Positions 52,940 to 64,000 of a DNA stretch of 64,000 nucleotides are shown here, one piece after another. Position numbers and translations under genes: made by a program. The DNA comes from Smallanthus sonchifolius. Taxonomy: Eukaryota; Streptophyta; Magnoliopsida; Asterales; Asteraceae. The stretch lies in the NCBI GenBank assembly GCA_023525975.1, contig CM042020.1:15120001-15184000 (forward strand), read 5' to 3'. Position 1 is the stretch's first letter; each line of letters starts with the position of its first letter. The notes beneath the pieces are model-generated. The model was not told the DNA's origin. It saw only the letters and a list, made by a program, of their open reading frames with translations, and made no database searches.

Positions 52940-54823
52940 TCATAGCCCCATAAATCACGAATCAATCATCATGAACAAGAGAGGGATAAACCCTAATGGA
53001 AACTTGCATATATTGATTAAGAACCAACAATTGTTTACATGTGTTTCTGCCCTATATGTACATACATATGATTGTAACCTACAAAGGATGAACCGACGTG
53101 ATTTTCCTTATACCGTCGCATCCTTTCATACCCGATACAGTTTCTAGGTTTAAACATTACATAACACACCCCCCTACTTAGGCTAACAATCACCCCCCCT
53201 AGTTGTTAATCCAAGTTTAAGTCTTCAACTTGAACTTCCTTCCTTTTTTTCTTGAACGAGAATGCAGCAAATTTAACATTCTCTCGTGCTTGTTTTTGGC
53301 CCACTTGCTAACCAGTTCTTGCTTGCTTTCGGCCCACTTGCTAATCAGATATTCTTGCTTGCTTCTGACCGACTTGCTAATCAGATTCTTGTTTGTTCCT
53401 GACCTACTTGCTAATCAGGTTCCGACCTACTTGCTGATCGATTCTTGCTTAACCGGTTGTAACTTGCTTTGACCAAGAATTTTGGTCTATACTTGCTATT
53501 CGAATGACAATGATTCTAACTTGCTATTTGAACCAAGGGATGGTTCTACTTGCTATTTGAACCTAAAAGGTTCAGAACTTGCTATTGAATCTTAAAGATT
53601 CAATTTTTGACTTGCTTTGAATCACCAGGATTCGGTTTAACTTTCCTTTTTCTTTCGTACTAATACTTGCATTTTTTTTCATGGATTCACATAATGAATC
53701 CAATCTTTCTTTCTCTTGCTTTGCCTCCTTCAATTTGTGATTTTGGTATAACCAAACTCAAAATCCTTTCTTGATCCGAGCACCCTAACATACTTAAGTG
53801 TTATGATCTTGGTTCCACTCCACAACAACATACAAATTCCTTGCTTGACTTGCTTTCATGCTTACTTTCTTTCGGAAATGAAACCACGTGAATCACAACA
53901 ACTAGGACCAAAACAAAAGATTCTCATATACATGCTTCCTTGCTTCTGTTGAAGTCAGCGACCAAAAATCCTTCTATTTCTACTGTTGTTTTTTAGGTCC
54001 ATACCAACACCGGTCCAAACTTTCTGCCCAGTCCATACCAACATAAGTTCATTCATGCTAAATAGACAAAATAACATACCCGATTTATGTTCTTGCTTTG
54101 GTATCTCCTTGGTGTTCTTGACCCTGACCGCTGGACCAACAAAAATTCCTTCATGTTTTTCCATGCCTTGTATGAATCGAACCGGCCTTTTGGTTTTGAG
54201 GCTTTTCCTTTCTGCCTTTCGATGATACCACCACTTGTTTCATATTTCAATTTACGCACAGGCAACAATTCTTCCTTTTTTGTTTCTTGGCAGCGATCTC
54301 TCCTTTTTTTTTATTGAATTTCTTATTTTGGACACCATCAGGCCATTCAATCCTCCTGGCTTCTTTTTTCTGACGTGCCAGGCACCATTACCAAATCTAT
54401 TTCTGCATCTTTCCACACAAACAGTCTATGCATGATCGTCAATTGCTTGCTTTTGGTTGGTTCCTCTTGGTAGTTCCCTTCTGTTCCTTCTAATCTTCAT
54501 GATCCATGATCGTCAATTTCTTTTTTTCTGCACAGGCCTTCTTCCCAAGAGCAAATCATGCTCTGAAACCAATTCATAGCCCCATAAATCACGAATCAAT
54601 CATCATGTATTAGAAAGAACAAGAAATGGATAAACCCTAATGGAAACTTGCATATATCGATTAAGAACCAACAACTGTTTACATGTGTTTCTGCCCTATA
54701 TATACATACATACGATCGTAACCTACAAAGGATGAACCTACGTGATTTTCCTTATACCGTCGCATCCTTTCATACCTAAAACAGTTTCTAGGTTTAAACA
54801 TTACATAACACACCCCCTACTTA
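52940..54823 (-). mobile_element. Small non-autonomous LTR retrotransposon (TRIM-like)
   Basis: Direct repeats of about 245 bp (52940-53180 and 54574-54823) start TCATAGCCCCATAAATC and end with TTACATAACACACCCC on the plus strand. On the minus strand the right repeat is followed by ATTGGTTTCAGAGCATG (54557-54573), a variant of the initiator tRNA-Met PBS. The left repeat is preceded by a purine run AAGTAGGGGGG, a candidate PPT. This gives a 1.9-kb minus-strand element without coding domains. Exact LTR edges and the target duplication are unclear. A GTATTAGAAAG insertion distinguishes the right repeat. Confidence 0.72.
53286..53640. repeat. CTTGCT-rich minisatellite inside the small LTR element
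   Basis: About twelve irregular units with CACTTGCTAATCAG or ACTTGCTATTTGAA cores. Unit length drifts from about 30 to 40 bp along the array. Confidence 0.8.
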
Positions 54824-56769
54824 TTATAATTACATACTAGACACTAAAACATACTTTAGGCGAATTACACTTTTGACCCGTTAAATTTGGATATGACAAT
54901 TAGGCTAACACCCTAACCCTTCTTCGTTTACAAGTAACATTTCACCTCCAAAACATAATGAGGATTTTGTTCGATTGGTTGAGTAAAGGTGCTTCAGGCT
55001 GACTTTGTTTCCTTTCACCTAGGTTCGACTCTTTGGTAGTTTTTTTTTTCTTTATTTTCTATTTTTTCAATCAAAGGTCAATGGAACCTCATATAATGAC
55101 GAGCTAAATCTCACCACATAGACATTTAACTTAAAAAACAGAATTATTAATTAATTTAAATTTCATGTTTTATGAATCTTGCTTTCGAATTAATCACAAA
55201 GTTTTTAACGTATAACTCTAACCTTAAACACTTATTGTTTTAAATTATTTAAAATCCTCAAAATTCCGAAACGAAAATTCTGAACTCTAAATTTTTTTAT
55301 ATTATATAATTATTTCATAAATTTTATAACATTTGTACCGTCAGTTTGAATAGCCCTGGCTTTAAAAATCTTAATGGCCACCAAATTATTTTCTCAAGGC
55401 GTTAGCCCTTTACTTTTATAATTTGATGATTATTATTAGATTAAAAGGCAGTTGAGTTGAACAATGATAAAGCCATTCAATTTTTGACAAGTAATTTTTT
55501 TTATATTTTTATTTTTAACTCTTATACTATATATAATATACGTTTTTAGTCAATTTCATTTTCTATTAATTTTGTTTTCCTTTAATAATTTCGTTCGTTA
55601 ATTTTTTTTCAAAATACGGAGTACACGGTTGTTTTTAGTTTTTTTGTCAACGTTCTGATATAATTTTTTTTGAAAACGGAGTTGTATTCAAAATCGATTT
55701 TTTTGTATCGTTCCCTATTGCGAGTGTTGTTACCGTGTTGGTACCATGATGAGCCGAACCTATTATGAGCAAACAACATAATTGTCGGTATTGATATTAT
55801 CGGAACACGTATCGGTATTCGCTTTTATGGTTTTCGCGACCTGAACCAGTAATTTTTTTCTTCCTTTTTTATTATTTAGTTTTATGTTTATTTTTTATTA
55901 ACATTATTTTTACCGCTTCGCCTACGTTTTCATTTAAATTTTAATAACGATGGGCCAGACACCGCCGCAGATCACGGGTATAACCATCTAGTTTATATTA
56001 AACTATTTATATTTCTTATTACTTATTTTTTTAATTGTTTATATGTACTTTATATCATGTGACTTCAACTCCTATTAATACTCAAGTACATTTATTTTTC
56101 TCTTTATATGAAAGAGTTGACAAATAAAGAAAAATATAAAATAAAATGATTAGCACTTTATAAAATAAAATATAATTTTTTTAATTCAACCAGCTATAAC
56201 TTGTTAGTTTATATTATTAACTAGCTAGATAGAGGCTCACGCATTGCGGCGGCTTACGACCAATAGTTCTAGCTTTTTGATTTAGTAGTGTCATTCGACT
56301 CATGGTTCTTGCATTTAGATTTAGTTGAGCCATAGACATACCTATTTACATAAGTGGTTTTTTTGCCATAGCTATTGATTACAAAAGTATTGTACCCACG
56401 CCCGTTGCGGCGCGTTAAAACACGGAAAAAATTAACGTTCTTGAAAACTTATAAAATAAATCCAAAACATTTAGGTAAACTCACCCCGCGCGAAAAGAGC
56501 GTTTAAGATTTTTGGCTAAAAATTAAAAGGCAAGAAAAAAAATGACAAAAAAATTAAAAGGCAAGAAAAAAAAGGGACAAAAACGCCTTTAAATCAGGTA
56601 AAGTGTGGGGCTGCAGGATTCGAAAGAAGTCTTTTGTTTTCTTTTTCATGATTGTCCCTTTTAAACAAAGAAAAAAAAACTAAAACATGCAACAAAAGGC
56701 TTGTACCATATACATAACCAATCATAAACTATCTATAGTAATTCCCTTAATACTCAAATAGCAAAGTCG
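54824..56769. other. Noncoding AT-rich DNA
   Basis: No gene seen. Short GC-rich segments near 55965 (CACGGGTATAACCATCTAG), 56222 and 56396 resemble decayed Helitron-like ends but lack a clear hairpin. A GTTACCGTGTTGGTACCATG segment at 55729 resembles repeat DNA. Confidence 0.5.
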
Positions 56770-57802
56770 GTGACCGTTAATGTTTTTTTCTTTTTTTTTT
56801 CCTCATATACACCGTTTTCAATTTTTATATTTTCAAATAATACCCCTCATTTTTCTAAAAATTTAAATATTCCTTTAAAACAAATTTAATTTATTGTTGT
56901 GTTTGATATTTTTTCTTTGCGTCCTAATATAAATTTTGCTATACTCACTAGAAATTGTGAACCGCACGTTGCGGCGGGGTCGTACAACTCAACGTCGGTG
57001 TCTAGTAAGAATTATTTTTTTTTCTTTTTCTTTCTTCATATGCACCCCTTCAATTTTATTTTTCTAAAAATTCAAATATACCTCTAAAAAATTATTTTGT
57101 TGTTATGTTTCATATTTTTTTCTTTACGTCTCGGTATAAATTTTATTATACTCACTATAAATCATAACCCACGCATTATAGGGATTCATACAACTTTGTA
57201 AAATGTCAGAATTATGTGTTTTCCCCAACGTCACGCCACATGTCACCTATCTTTTGTACCATATTTTTTTTGGGTTTTTTTCTTTGGCTTTTTTACATTT
57301 CTTTTTATTAGACTAACCGACTCGCCATAACTTCATGCATTTCTTTGATGTACTTAATCACGTTTTTTTTGTGCTTAACTACGTTATTGTCACTGCCTCA
57401 ACCGTTTAGAGTCTGCTTCCTAGCGCAGAGCGTAGTGCGCTAATGTCAACGTACTTAACGACGTTAATGTCACAGCTGCAACACGTGTAGCAAGATTTAC
57501 AAACGTGCGGACTTAATTGTGTAGTTAACGACGTTAATTTCACTTTACGACCACGCCGCAACGCGCGGGTCATAATTTCTAGTATACCCTCATAACCCAA
57601 ACTTGCATTTTAAAATTTATTTAATTTTAGTCTGGATAAATTAAAAGAGGTGTTGCTCTATTACTTTTACAAAAAAATAAATTTAAATTATATTATTATA
57701 TAACTTATTAAAAATGAATGGTGAGTATCACCACTATACACCATTGGTAATGTGTATAGTGTACTTTCACTTCTTTTTTTCTTTTTCTTTGTTATTTGTT
57801 TC

Positions 57803-57839
<37 letters not shown>

Positions 57840-58960
57840 GATTATGATTGTTGTCATTGTTGTTTCGTTTTTTCATATTTGAACGATTAGAACATTAAAA
57901 AGTAAAAGTCCCTACTAGCTTCCTTATAATTTTATTTACGATTAGATATAAATTTTATTCAAAATCGAGCCGGGTTAAAATTTAGTTTTCTTTTATAACT
58001 TTAGGTAAATAATATTTTACGATTGGATATATATTTTATTCAAAACCATTCTTTTATAAGTTTGGGTATATAATGTTTTCTAAAATTCTGAATTTACCGT
58101 TACGATATTCTTATTTTTTCCTATGTTTCTATATGAACTTTATTCAAAATCGAGCCGCCACAACACGCAGACATAACTTGGTAGTATATTTTAAAAACCA
58201 AATGCCATGAATTGTACCAAATCCATTAGTTTGTTGCCATGTGTCACCAATTGTTTTTTTTTCAATTTGTATTTTGGTATTACTACTACTATTATTTTTA
58301 TTATTATTATTATTATTACCATTTTCCTTTTTTCTATTTTGTTATATCAAATTCGACCGATGATCACACCAAAAAAATAACAGTAGAAAATAACAGCTTC
58401 TACTACCTTACACATGTTACTCAAAAAACAAATTCAACTTCTTTAGCATATTACGGTTTTATCTTTTAGTTACATGAGAACACGTTTTATGCATGTGTGA
58501 TTAAACCTAATACTACGGTAAATAAACTTCTTTATATCCCGTTGCATCGTGCGAGGGGAAATCTGTTATTATCTTATTAAACATGGATGATGATGAATAG
58601 TACCACCATCGCTCATCACTTGCCATGTGTATTTCCACTTCTTTTTTCTTTTTCTTTCCAACTTTTTGCTTTACTATTATTATTATTATTATTATTTTGT
58701 TTTCATATTCAGATGATGAGTACATTAGAAAAGTAAAAGTTCCTGCTACCTTACGCATAATTTTATTTATGATTGAATATAAATTTTATCAAACCGAGCC
58801 GTGTCAAAATTTGGTTTTCTTATAAATTTTGGTGTATAATATTTTATAATATTCTGAGTATTCCATTACGACATTCTTATATTTTCCTACGTTACGATAT
58901 GAATTTTATTCAAAACCGAGCCCCGCAACACACAGATACAACCCGATAGTTTTACTTTAA
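56770..58960. repeat. Array of diverged AT-rich repeats with Helitron-like ends
   Basis: Two similar units occupy about 56780-57000 and 57010-57200 (TTTCTAAAAATT(T/C)AAATAT, then TATAAATTTT and TACTCACTA). A second pair lies at about 57715-58185 and 58585-58953: (A/G)CCAC, CACTTCTTTTT, (ATT)n, AAAAGTAAAAGT, ATTTTATT(C)AAA, CGAGCC, then CCGCAACACAC. A third partial unit lies at 58220-58430. Most units end in a GC-rich CCGCAACGCGCGG-like motif. They contain (ATT)n microsatellites at 57803-57838, 58291-58318 and 58675-58696. No coding content is visible. Confidence 0.6.
56948..57582. mobile_element. Segment bounded by inverted Helitron-like 3' ends
   Basis: The left end reads CTAGAAATTGTGAACCGC then CGTTGCGGCG. 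The reverse complement of the right end reads CTAGAAATTATGACCCGC then CGTTGCGGCG. Over 37 bp only about four positions differ. Each end has the form hairpin (CCGC...GCGG), ten bases, then CTAG, as in Helitron 3' termini, but the two point outward. It may be a TIR element of unknown family or two Helitron ends in inverted order. Confidence 0.5.
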
Positions 58961-59149
58961 AACTCAAAATAGATGGAATTTAGGCATCCATGAAGATGGT
59001 CCAATACCTATCCTGCATAGGTATCAAATTCCTAATTCTGGTCGAGAATCCATACATGGAAAAATAAAATAGTGAATATTGGAATCAAATCTTATATTTG
59101 CTTCAACTTGTTTCTAAAACAATGCATGTAACATGTGAAATGCTAATAA
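58961..59149. other. Spacer, nothing recognised
   Basis: AT-rich DNA ending in the TAA target copy of the Harbinger element. Confidence 0.6.
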
Positions 59150-59966
59150 GAGCACCTTCATCACGGCGTTTTCTTAGCACCCGGTGTGGGTGGACGGAGG
59201 AAGCGGATGGAGGTAGGGTTGGAGGAATCGTTTGGTTTCCGTCTGGTTTGGTGGGCATCCGGAAAAGAGGATGAAAGTGAACGGCAATGGTGGGGCCATG
59301 GTGGGCCATCTTCAAACAATTCATCAAATTGTTTTTTTAATTCTAATTAAAAAAAAATTAATTTAAATTGTGTATTTAATAATTAATTTAAATTAAATTT
59401 TAAAATTAAATTATAAAAATTTTAATTTTAAATTTTTTAAATTGTATTTAAATTATATATATTATTTTTAATTTAACTATGAAATTTTAAATTATATATA
59501 TATTATTTTTAAATCATTTAATTTTATAATATTATTTCTAACGGCTAGTTTTCTAACGATTAGTTTTTCAAACGGCTAGTTTTTTATCGGTATAAATACA
59601 AGTAATTGATTCATATTCAACTCACTTTCAAAATTTTACATTCAAATCTCACACTAAATGGCTAGTTATGTAATTTTTAATTTTTAGTTTATGTAATTTT
59701 TAATTTTCGTTTATTTTTAATTTTTTGAAGTGTTATATTATTTTAAATAATACGAAATATAAAAAATAAGATTATAATAAATAAGTTTTTTGGTATATAG
59801 AATATAAATATAAAAGTATGTGATGATGTGGAAATATATGGGTGTTTGAAAGTGGATGTATGGTTGATGTAAAAAAGTGAATTTTTAAAGGATGAGTGAA
59901 AATCTGATGTGGCAGCTTGTGTGGCGCGTTTGATTTGGTGGATGTCATCCACCATTGTGGGTGCTC
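59150..59966. mobile_element. PIF/Harbinger non-autonomous element with TAA target duplication
   Basis: The ends GAGCACCTTCATCACGG and (reverse complement) GAGCACCCACAATGGTGG are flanked on both sides by TAA (59147-59149 and 59967-59969), the Harbinger target. Near 59585 a TATA-like GGTATAAATACAA is followed about 70 bp later by ATGGCTAGTTATG. The reading frame then ends at once. This looks like the retained promoter of a deleted accessory or transposase gene. Confidence 0.75.
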
Positions 59967-59969
59967 TAA

Positions 59970-60868
59970 TAGACGGTAAGCATTATAGTGATGTGAAAGC
60001 AAAAAAAGAACTTGTACTAATAACTAGACATTGTGTCTATTGGCTCATAATTGAGGGGAATGTGATAATTTCCTCACAATTGCAAATGTATGGAGGCATT
60101 AGAAGAAAAAAAATCTAATAACTGAATCTAAGTAACCGAAACAATTTAATAAATTGATGGTTTAATTATGTTTATAGAAGGAATTACCGACGGGCTATGA
60201 CGGATAACACGTCGAATACCACGGAGCAAGTGGCCCACACTGACAAACACCTAAAAAAAGATTGGCGGGAATCTTATCAAAATCTAATCCAACCGACGGA
60301 TTAACGATGACATTACCGTCGGAAAATCTTTCTAAACAAACGAGTGGGAATTTTTTCTTAAAAAGGTTAATTGTGGGAATTGTTAGTTTTATTATAGTGA
60401 CGACTATCTTGTCCGTCGGAAAAATACCTACTGGCTCTACCAAAATTCAAAGGATAATTAGAAAGTACTTGGTATTTTTTCCTCCCCATTTTTTTTAAGT
60501 AAAGTCTCTATTTAAAAGAATCCCATTGAATATCATTCAAATCAATTTACGTGGCAAACAAACTACATCGAGTGTTGATACTTTCTTCTAAAGAAGTCTT
60601 TTCATTATCTATAAAAATTTAAATTCAAATCAATATAACAAAGTAAATGGATAACCAAACAAAATTAAACAAACAGAAATAGTCAAAATGATCAAAGTAA
60701 AAGAGAAACAAAAGAAAAAAACTTGCATACTGCAACTGTCGTCTGCTCACATTGTGCGGTGTTGGTCGACGGTGGACACGCTACGCAGACGTGCAAAGGA
60801 GAGACAAGCGGGCAACAATGCCAGTGTGCGTTGGTATAATGTGTAATGGAGGTGTAGAGGCTTGGATA
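59970..60868. other. Noncoding DNA with possible CACTA remnant
   Basis: Bases 60384-60399 read CACTATAATAAAACTA on the minus strand, resembling a CACTA terminus. CCGACGG motifs lie on both sides at 60187, 60293, 60317 and 60413, but no second end is clear. Bases 60680-60712 are identical to 63561-63593. No gene is supported. Confidence 0.4.
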
Positions 60869-61353
60869 TTGACAACTCTGATCTCTTACTGGTTCAGGAT
60901 CCAGCCCTTAGGAATGTGGCTGGAACATGATCACGGGTTCTTGATCGTCTTTCTTGATCACAGGTCGGATCTGATTTCGTAACTTGAAATCGAAATCTGA
61001 ATATGTTTACTATTTAACCAATGAAATCGATCAACAGTCTTCTGGTCGCTAATATGTTCGCTGATCTGGTTGCTAATCTGGAATTAGCGACGGAACCATT
61101 CCTCTGGTCGTTGATCTGGTTTTTGCGACGACACATTTCTTTTCGTCACTAGTCTGGATTAGCAACCAGATCAGCGACCAGAAGACTGCTGTTCGATTTC
61201 ATTGGTTAAACGGTAAACATATTCAGATTTCGATTTCAAGTTAGGAAATCAGATCTGACCCGTGATCAAGAAAGACGATCAAGAACCCGTGATCGTGTTC
61301 CAGCCGCGTTCTAAAGGGCTGGATCCTGACTAGTAAGTGATCGGAGTTGTCAA
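60869..61353. repeat. Long inverted repeat (foldback element)
   Basis: Arms of about 210 bp start TTGACAACTC(T/C)GATC at both outer edges. They pair along most of their length, including GATCACGGGTTCTTGATCGT and GAAATCGAAATCTGAATATG, with roughly 90% match and a 12-bp extra block in the left arm. The central loop of about 70 bp carries further CTGGTCG(C/T)TGATCTGG motifs. It looks like a foldback or MULE-type MITE. Flanking TTGGATA and TTGGTAT may be a decayed duplication. A transcript across it would form a long hairpin. Confidence 0.85.
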
Positions 61354-62448
61354 TTGGTATCATTCAAGTCCCGAATCGGTATAAACACGCACGTAATTGG
61401 CTAACTCCAAAAACGTTTATTGCTATCAAGAAATCTCACTCTAAACCTTAATTTACAATTAGCAAAACCCTGACTCTGTTTATATAGGCTAACCTAGACT
61501 ACGATTCTAATTGTATATTTAATATTAAAATATAAACAACCTAAACCTACTCGAATATGAAGCTTAATTCTAGATTATAGGATATAACCAACTTGTTATA
61601 ATCCAACTCAAACACTTAACTCCACCGCCTTGTGGTTAAGAAATTAGACGCCAACATTGGAGGGACTCTTTGTTTGCAAAAATAAAGAAGGATTTAGGTT
61701 TCTATTTGGTCACTTCCCTCTTAGTGGTGATGATCTAGGACGAGGGTCGAGGCACCAAGTCCAGCACCACAAATTGCGAGGAGTATGCATATGTTAAAAA
61801 ACTTATTTTCTTTATGGACTTTAGAATAACCTTTCACAAGGATTGTTTCCCTGGTGTCTATCGCCTAAATATACGGTGTCACTCAAATGTCATATACATA
61901 TATAACACATAAAAAGAATTAGCGATGCCAATATTGGAAAATTTGTGAAAATGTGGTTTTGCACTAACTTGGACATAAATAATTATATGTGATTATTATT
62001 AATATATACATTAGTTACTTGGTTTGCGATCTCCTTGAAGAGAGCTTCGCAACGAGCTAAGAAACGTTCAAAATGGAGCTAATATTAATGAGATATCGAT
62101 ACTTAAAATGGTGTGATTGAAAACAAAAATATTGTGAGCAATTGAGTGGGAACTTATCACACATATAAGGTGGAACCTCATAAGGGTATATAATTAGGAG
62201 TCTTCCTTGGATATTACTTTCATACTCGATGGAAGAGGTGGAGACCCTAAAGGGTGCGAAACACCTCACGCACACACAACATGTGTGCCATGATCATGGG
62301 CGTTCCGATAACGTATCTTGCACTTCGCATACACGTATCACCACGAGCTGCCTGTATATTTTTGAAGGTTGCTAGATCGGAAGCAACAATTGAGACGGGG
62401 TTGGTTGCTAAGGAAGGTCTAGTTCTTGCTTATGGGTAGCATCAACGG
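61354..62448. other. Noncoding DNA including a dispersed repeat copy
   Basis: Bases 61950-62260 are a diverged copy of 9050-9365. Shared blocks are TTTGCG(A)TCT, TTGCAACGA(G/A)(C/T)TAA, ATATCGATRCTAAAATRGTG, TTGGATATT and AAGGGTGC. The class of this repeat is unknown. Nothing else is recognised. Confidence 0.5.
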
Positions 62449-63504
62449 TAGAGGTGTAAAGGAGCCAGGACCGCTCATGAGGTACTCGAGATCGGTTCGC
62501 TAAAAGCTTGAATCGAGCAGAGCTTAAATGAACTCGAGTCTAAAATTAAGCTTGTTTAAAGGACGAATCCAAGCCCGAGCTTCGCTTATCTCACGAGCCT
62601 ACTATTTATATAAATAATTGTTATTTAATATTGCATCTAAAAATAAACATTTTATGCTTTTTAATACAAAATCGTTCTTTTTCTGTTTGGGATCATTAGT
62701 TGTCAGGTTAAATTATTAAGAATCCTCTCCAATTTAAGAGTTAAATTTTGATTGTTTGACTTTAAACTCAAAATGAATCCTTTTTATGATAGTCCTGTGA
62801 ACAGTGTATCCCGTTTCTACGGTCAATAAATTGACCAAACCCCAACTCATGATGCCCCTGTGAACATTTTATTAGAAGAAACAAAAACTTCAAATCTATA
62901 TTGGTCATCGTTAATTTTTTTGTGAACTTCAAATATAATAGTTTCTGTTATTGATCGGTCATCGTTGATTTTTTAACACCTTTTAGATTAGAAGCCATAG
63001 TTGATGTGATTTTAAAATTTATCATTAGACATTTTATAGTGATCAATCTATATCTATGTACATTGAACTTGACAAGTTCATTAATGTGTGAATGTACGTA
63101 CATGAGAATTTTGAAGGTCCTTGTTTATGTTTTATTCAAATAGGTAAAGTGAACGGACATGGTAATTTTGAATGTCGATGCATTAATTTGAGAGTTGCTC
63201 ACAAATATAGGCATACTTTTTAAATTAATAATTTATTAATTTATCGATATAATAATATCTCGCTAAATTAATAAAATATCCCGGTCCCAACATTATTAAT
63301 TTATAGAGGTTCTACTGTATAGAACATTCAAGTAGCCCAAGTGGCAGAAATTGGAAAGCCGACAGATTTTTTTTGCTTTACTAAATTATTTCAAGAAATG
63401 ACGTGGGTTTAACCGTTTAAGAATGCGAGTCAAATGGGTTGTTTTATAAAAAGAATCGATTTGATTTAAGTTGAAACAGGATCTGATCGAAGTGAGCTCG
63501 GGTT
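62449..63504. other. Noncoding DNA, possible truncated hAT end
   Basis: TAGAGGTGTAAA at 62449 followed by GCTCGA/CTCGAG-rich DNA resembles the left end of a hAT MITE, but no right end is found. The rest is AT-rich and featureless up to the MITE at 63505. Confidence 0.4.
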
Positions 63505-63672
63505 CAGAGGCGAAGTATAGTGAGGGCCCGTGGGCCCTCCCCCTCCGATTTTTCGCTCAGTAGTCAAAATGATCAAAGTAAAAGAGAAACAAATTTTTAT
63601 AGTTTCGGCCCCCCTGATAGGAAAAAAAAATCCCGGCCCCCCCCCTGCGTTTTTGTTCAAGCTTCGTCACTG
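63505..63672. mobile_element. hAT-type MITE with perfect 8-bp target duplication
   Basis: 168 bp, from CAGAGGCGAAGTATAG to AGCTTCGTCACTG. The 8-bp duplication CTCGGGTT (63497-63504 and 63673-63680) is perfect. Inverted G-rich and C-rich runs (GGGCCCTCCCC, GGCCCCCCCC) are typical of a common plant hAT MITE whose translation is often misannotated as a protein. It contains a 33-bp block identical to 60680-60712. Confidence 0.9.
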
Positions 63673-63680
63673 CTCGGGTT

Positions 63681-64000
63681 GCAACGGATCCTTTAGTAAA
63701 AAGTATCCAAATGGTTCATCCGCTTTTTTTTTACAACTAGTGGCGATGATGGGAAGAGGCGGTGGTGCACGACGACGGTGGGGGCGGAGGTGGTTATGGG
63801 GATGTCGTCGTCGTCTGTAGTGTCAATGATGACTAATAGATGGGGACGGCAGACAACAGTGGTCGACAGTGCTGGCCCATGTAAACGTGTTCTAAATCAG
63901 CAAGTTTAATAAAAGTGACTCATTTTAACGTATTGTATAATTTTAGTTGACTAAAATTAAATTATGTAGCAAACAAAAAGTTAATCAATAAATTAATTTC
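63681..64000. other. Window end, nothing recognised
   Basis: A GGTGG/GCGG-rich stretch (63742-63810) gives an open frame without recognisable domain. The rest is AT-rich. Confidence 0.5.

Noticed and set aside
54053..54435. Several overlapping ORFs of 66-79 codons
   Set aside because: They lie in the internal DNA of the small LTR element, on both strands, without motifs.
57688..57876. Asn/His-rich ORF on the minus strand
   Set aside because: It is a translation of the (ATT)n microsatellite.
60384..60399. A second CACTA element end
   Set aside because: The terminus-like sequence is short, has mismatches and lacks a partner or true subterminal array. It is kept only as a remark in the spacer entry.
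63466..63820. Gly-rich ORFs on both strands near 63.5-63.8 kb
   Set aside because: They are translations of a hAT MITE and of a GC-rich stretch, with no domain.

Overview
The window reads as nuclear DNA of a flowering plant, most likely a dicot. It is AT-rich, has no operons, and is dominated by plant retrotransposon lineages: chromovirus-type Ty3/gypsy, Ty1/copia and Athila/Tat-like elements, with hAT, CACTA, PIF/Harbinger and Helitron-like DNA elements among them. The few host genes are intronless family-1 UDP-glycosyltransferases (UGTs). The wording of the gypsy polyproteins recalls composite (Asteraceae) genomes, but that is an impression from memory and not something I could test.

Layout. 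1-8514: a minus-strand gypsy element (gypsy-1), broken in nearly every domain, with a 2.2-kb 5' LTR and a truncated 3' LTR. It sits in the LTR of a second gypsy family, whose tail survives at 8515-8789. 8790-12262: noncoding DNA holding a Harbinger-like deletion derivative (10006-10902) and a dead hAT transposase (11230-12262). 12753-14118: a UGT89-like pseudogene with two frameshifts. 14371-14785: MITE-like termini. 15358-31602: one Ty1/copia element, bounded by 155-bp LTRs and a perfect 5-bp target duplication. It has been split by a complete gypsy-2 element (15946-26231) and again by a solo LTR (26612-27626).

31608-33346: unassigned DNA with an LTR-like start. 33347-41740: a minus-strand hAT (ZMYM1-like) transposase pseudogene, interrupted by a hAT MITE (33748-34084) and by a young non-autonomous Athila/Tat-like element (34858-41257) that carries one 420-aa ORF. 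41728-46453: tandem repeats, an LTR-like remnant and a 1.6-kb solo LTR. About 46540-49640: the 3' half of a CACTA element, with the end of its transposase, a nearly readable five-exon second gene and a terminal inverted repeat. 49641-51241: a tandemly duplicated UGT promoter region. 51242-52630: the only intact host gene, a 462-aa UGT89-like glycosyltransferase. 52940-54823: a small non-autonomous LTR element. 56770-58960: an array of AT-rich Helitron-like repeats. 59150-59966: a second Harbinger derivative. 60869-61353: a long inverted repeat. 63505-63672: a hAT MITE.

One functional enzyme gene therefore lies in a transposon nest with a dead paralogue 38 kb upstream on the same strand. I found no new multi-gene system. 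The best leads are the duplicated UGT promoter, the extra ORF between PBS and gag in gypsy-1, the single-ORF Athila-like element, the tRNA-like motif shared by two gypsy LTR families, and the inverted Helitron-like ends near 57 kb. All family names come from motif recognition by eye. No alignment or database search was run.
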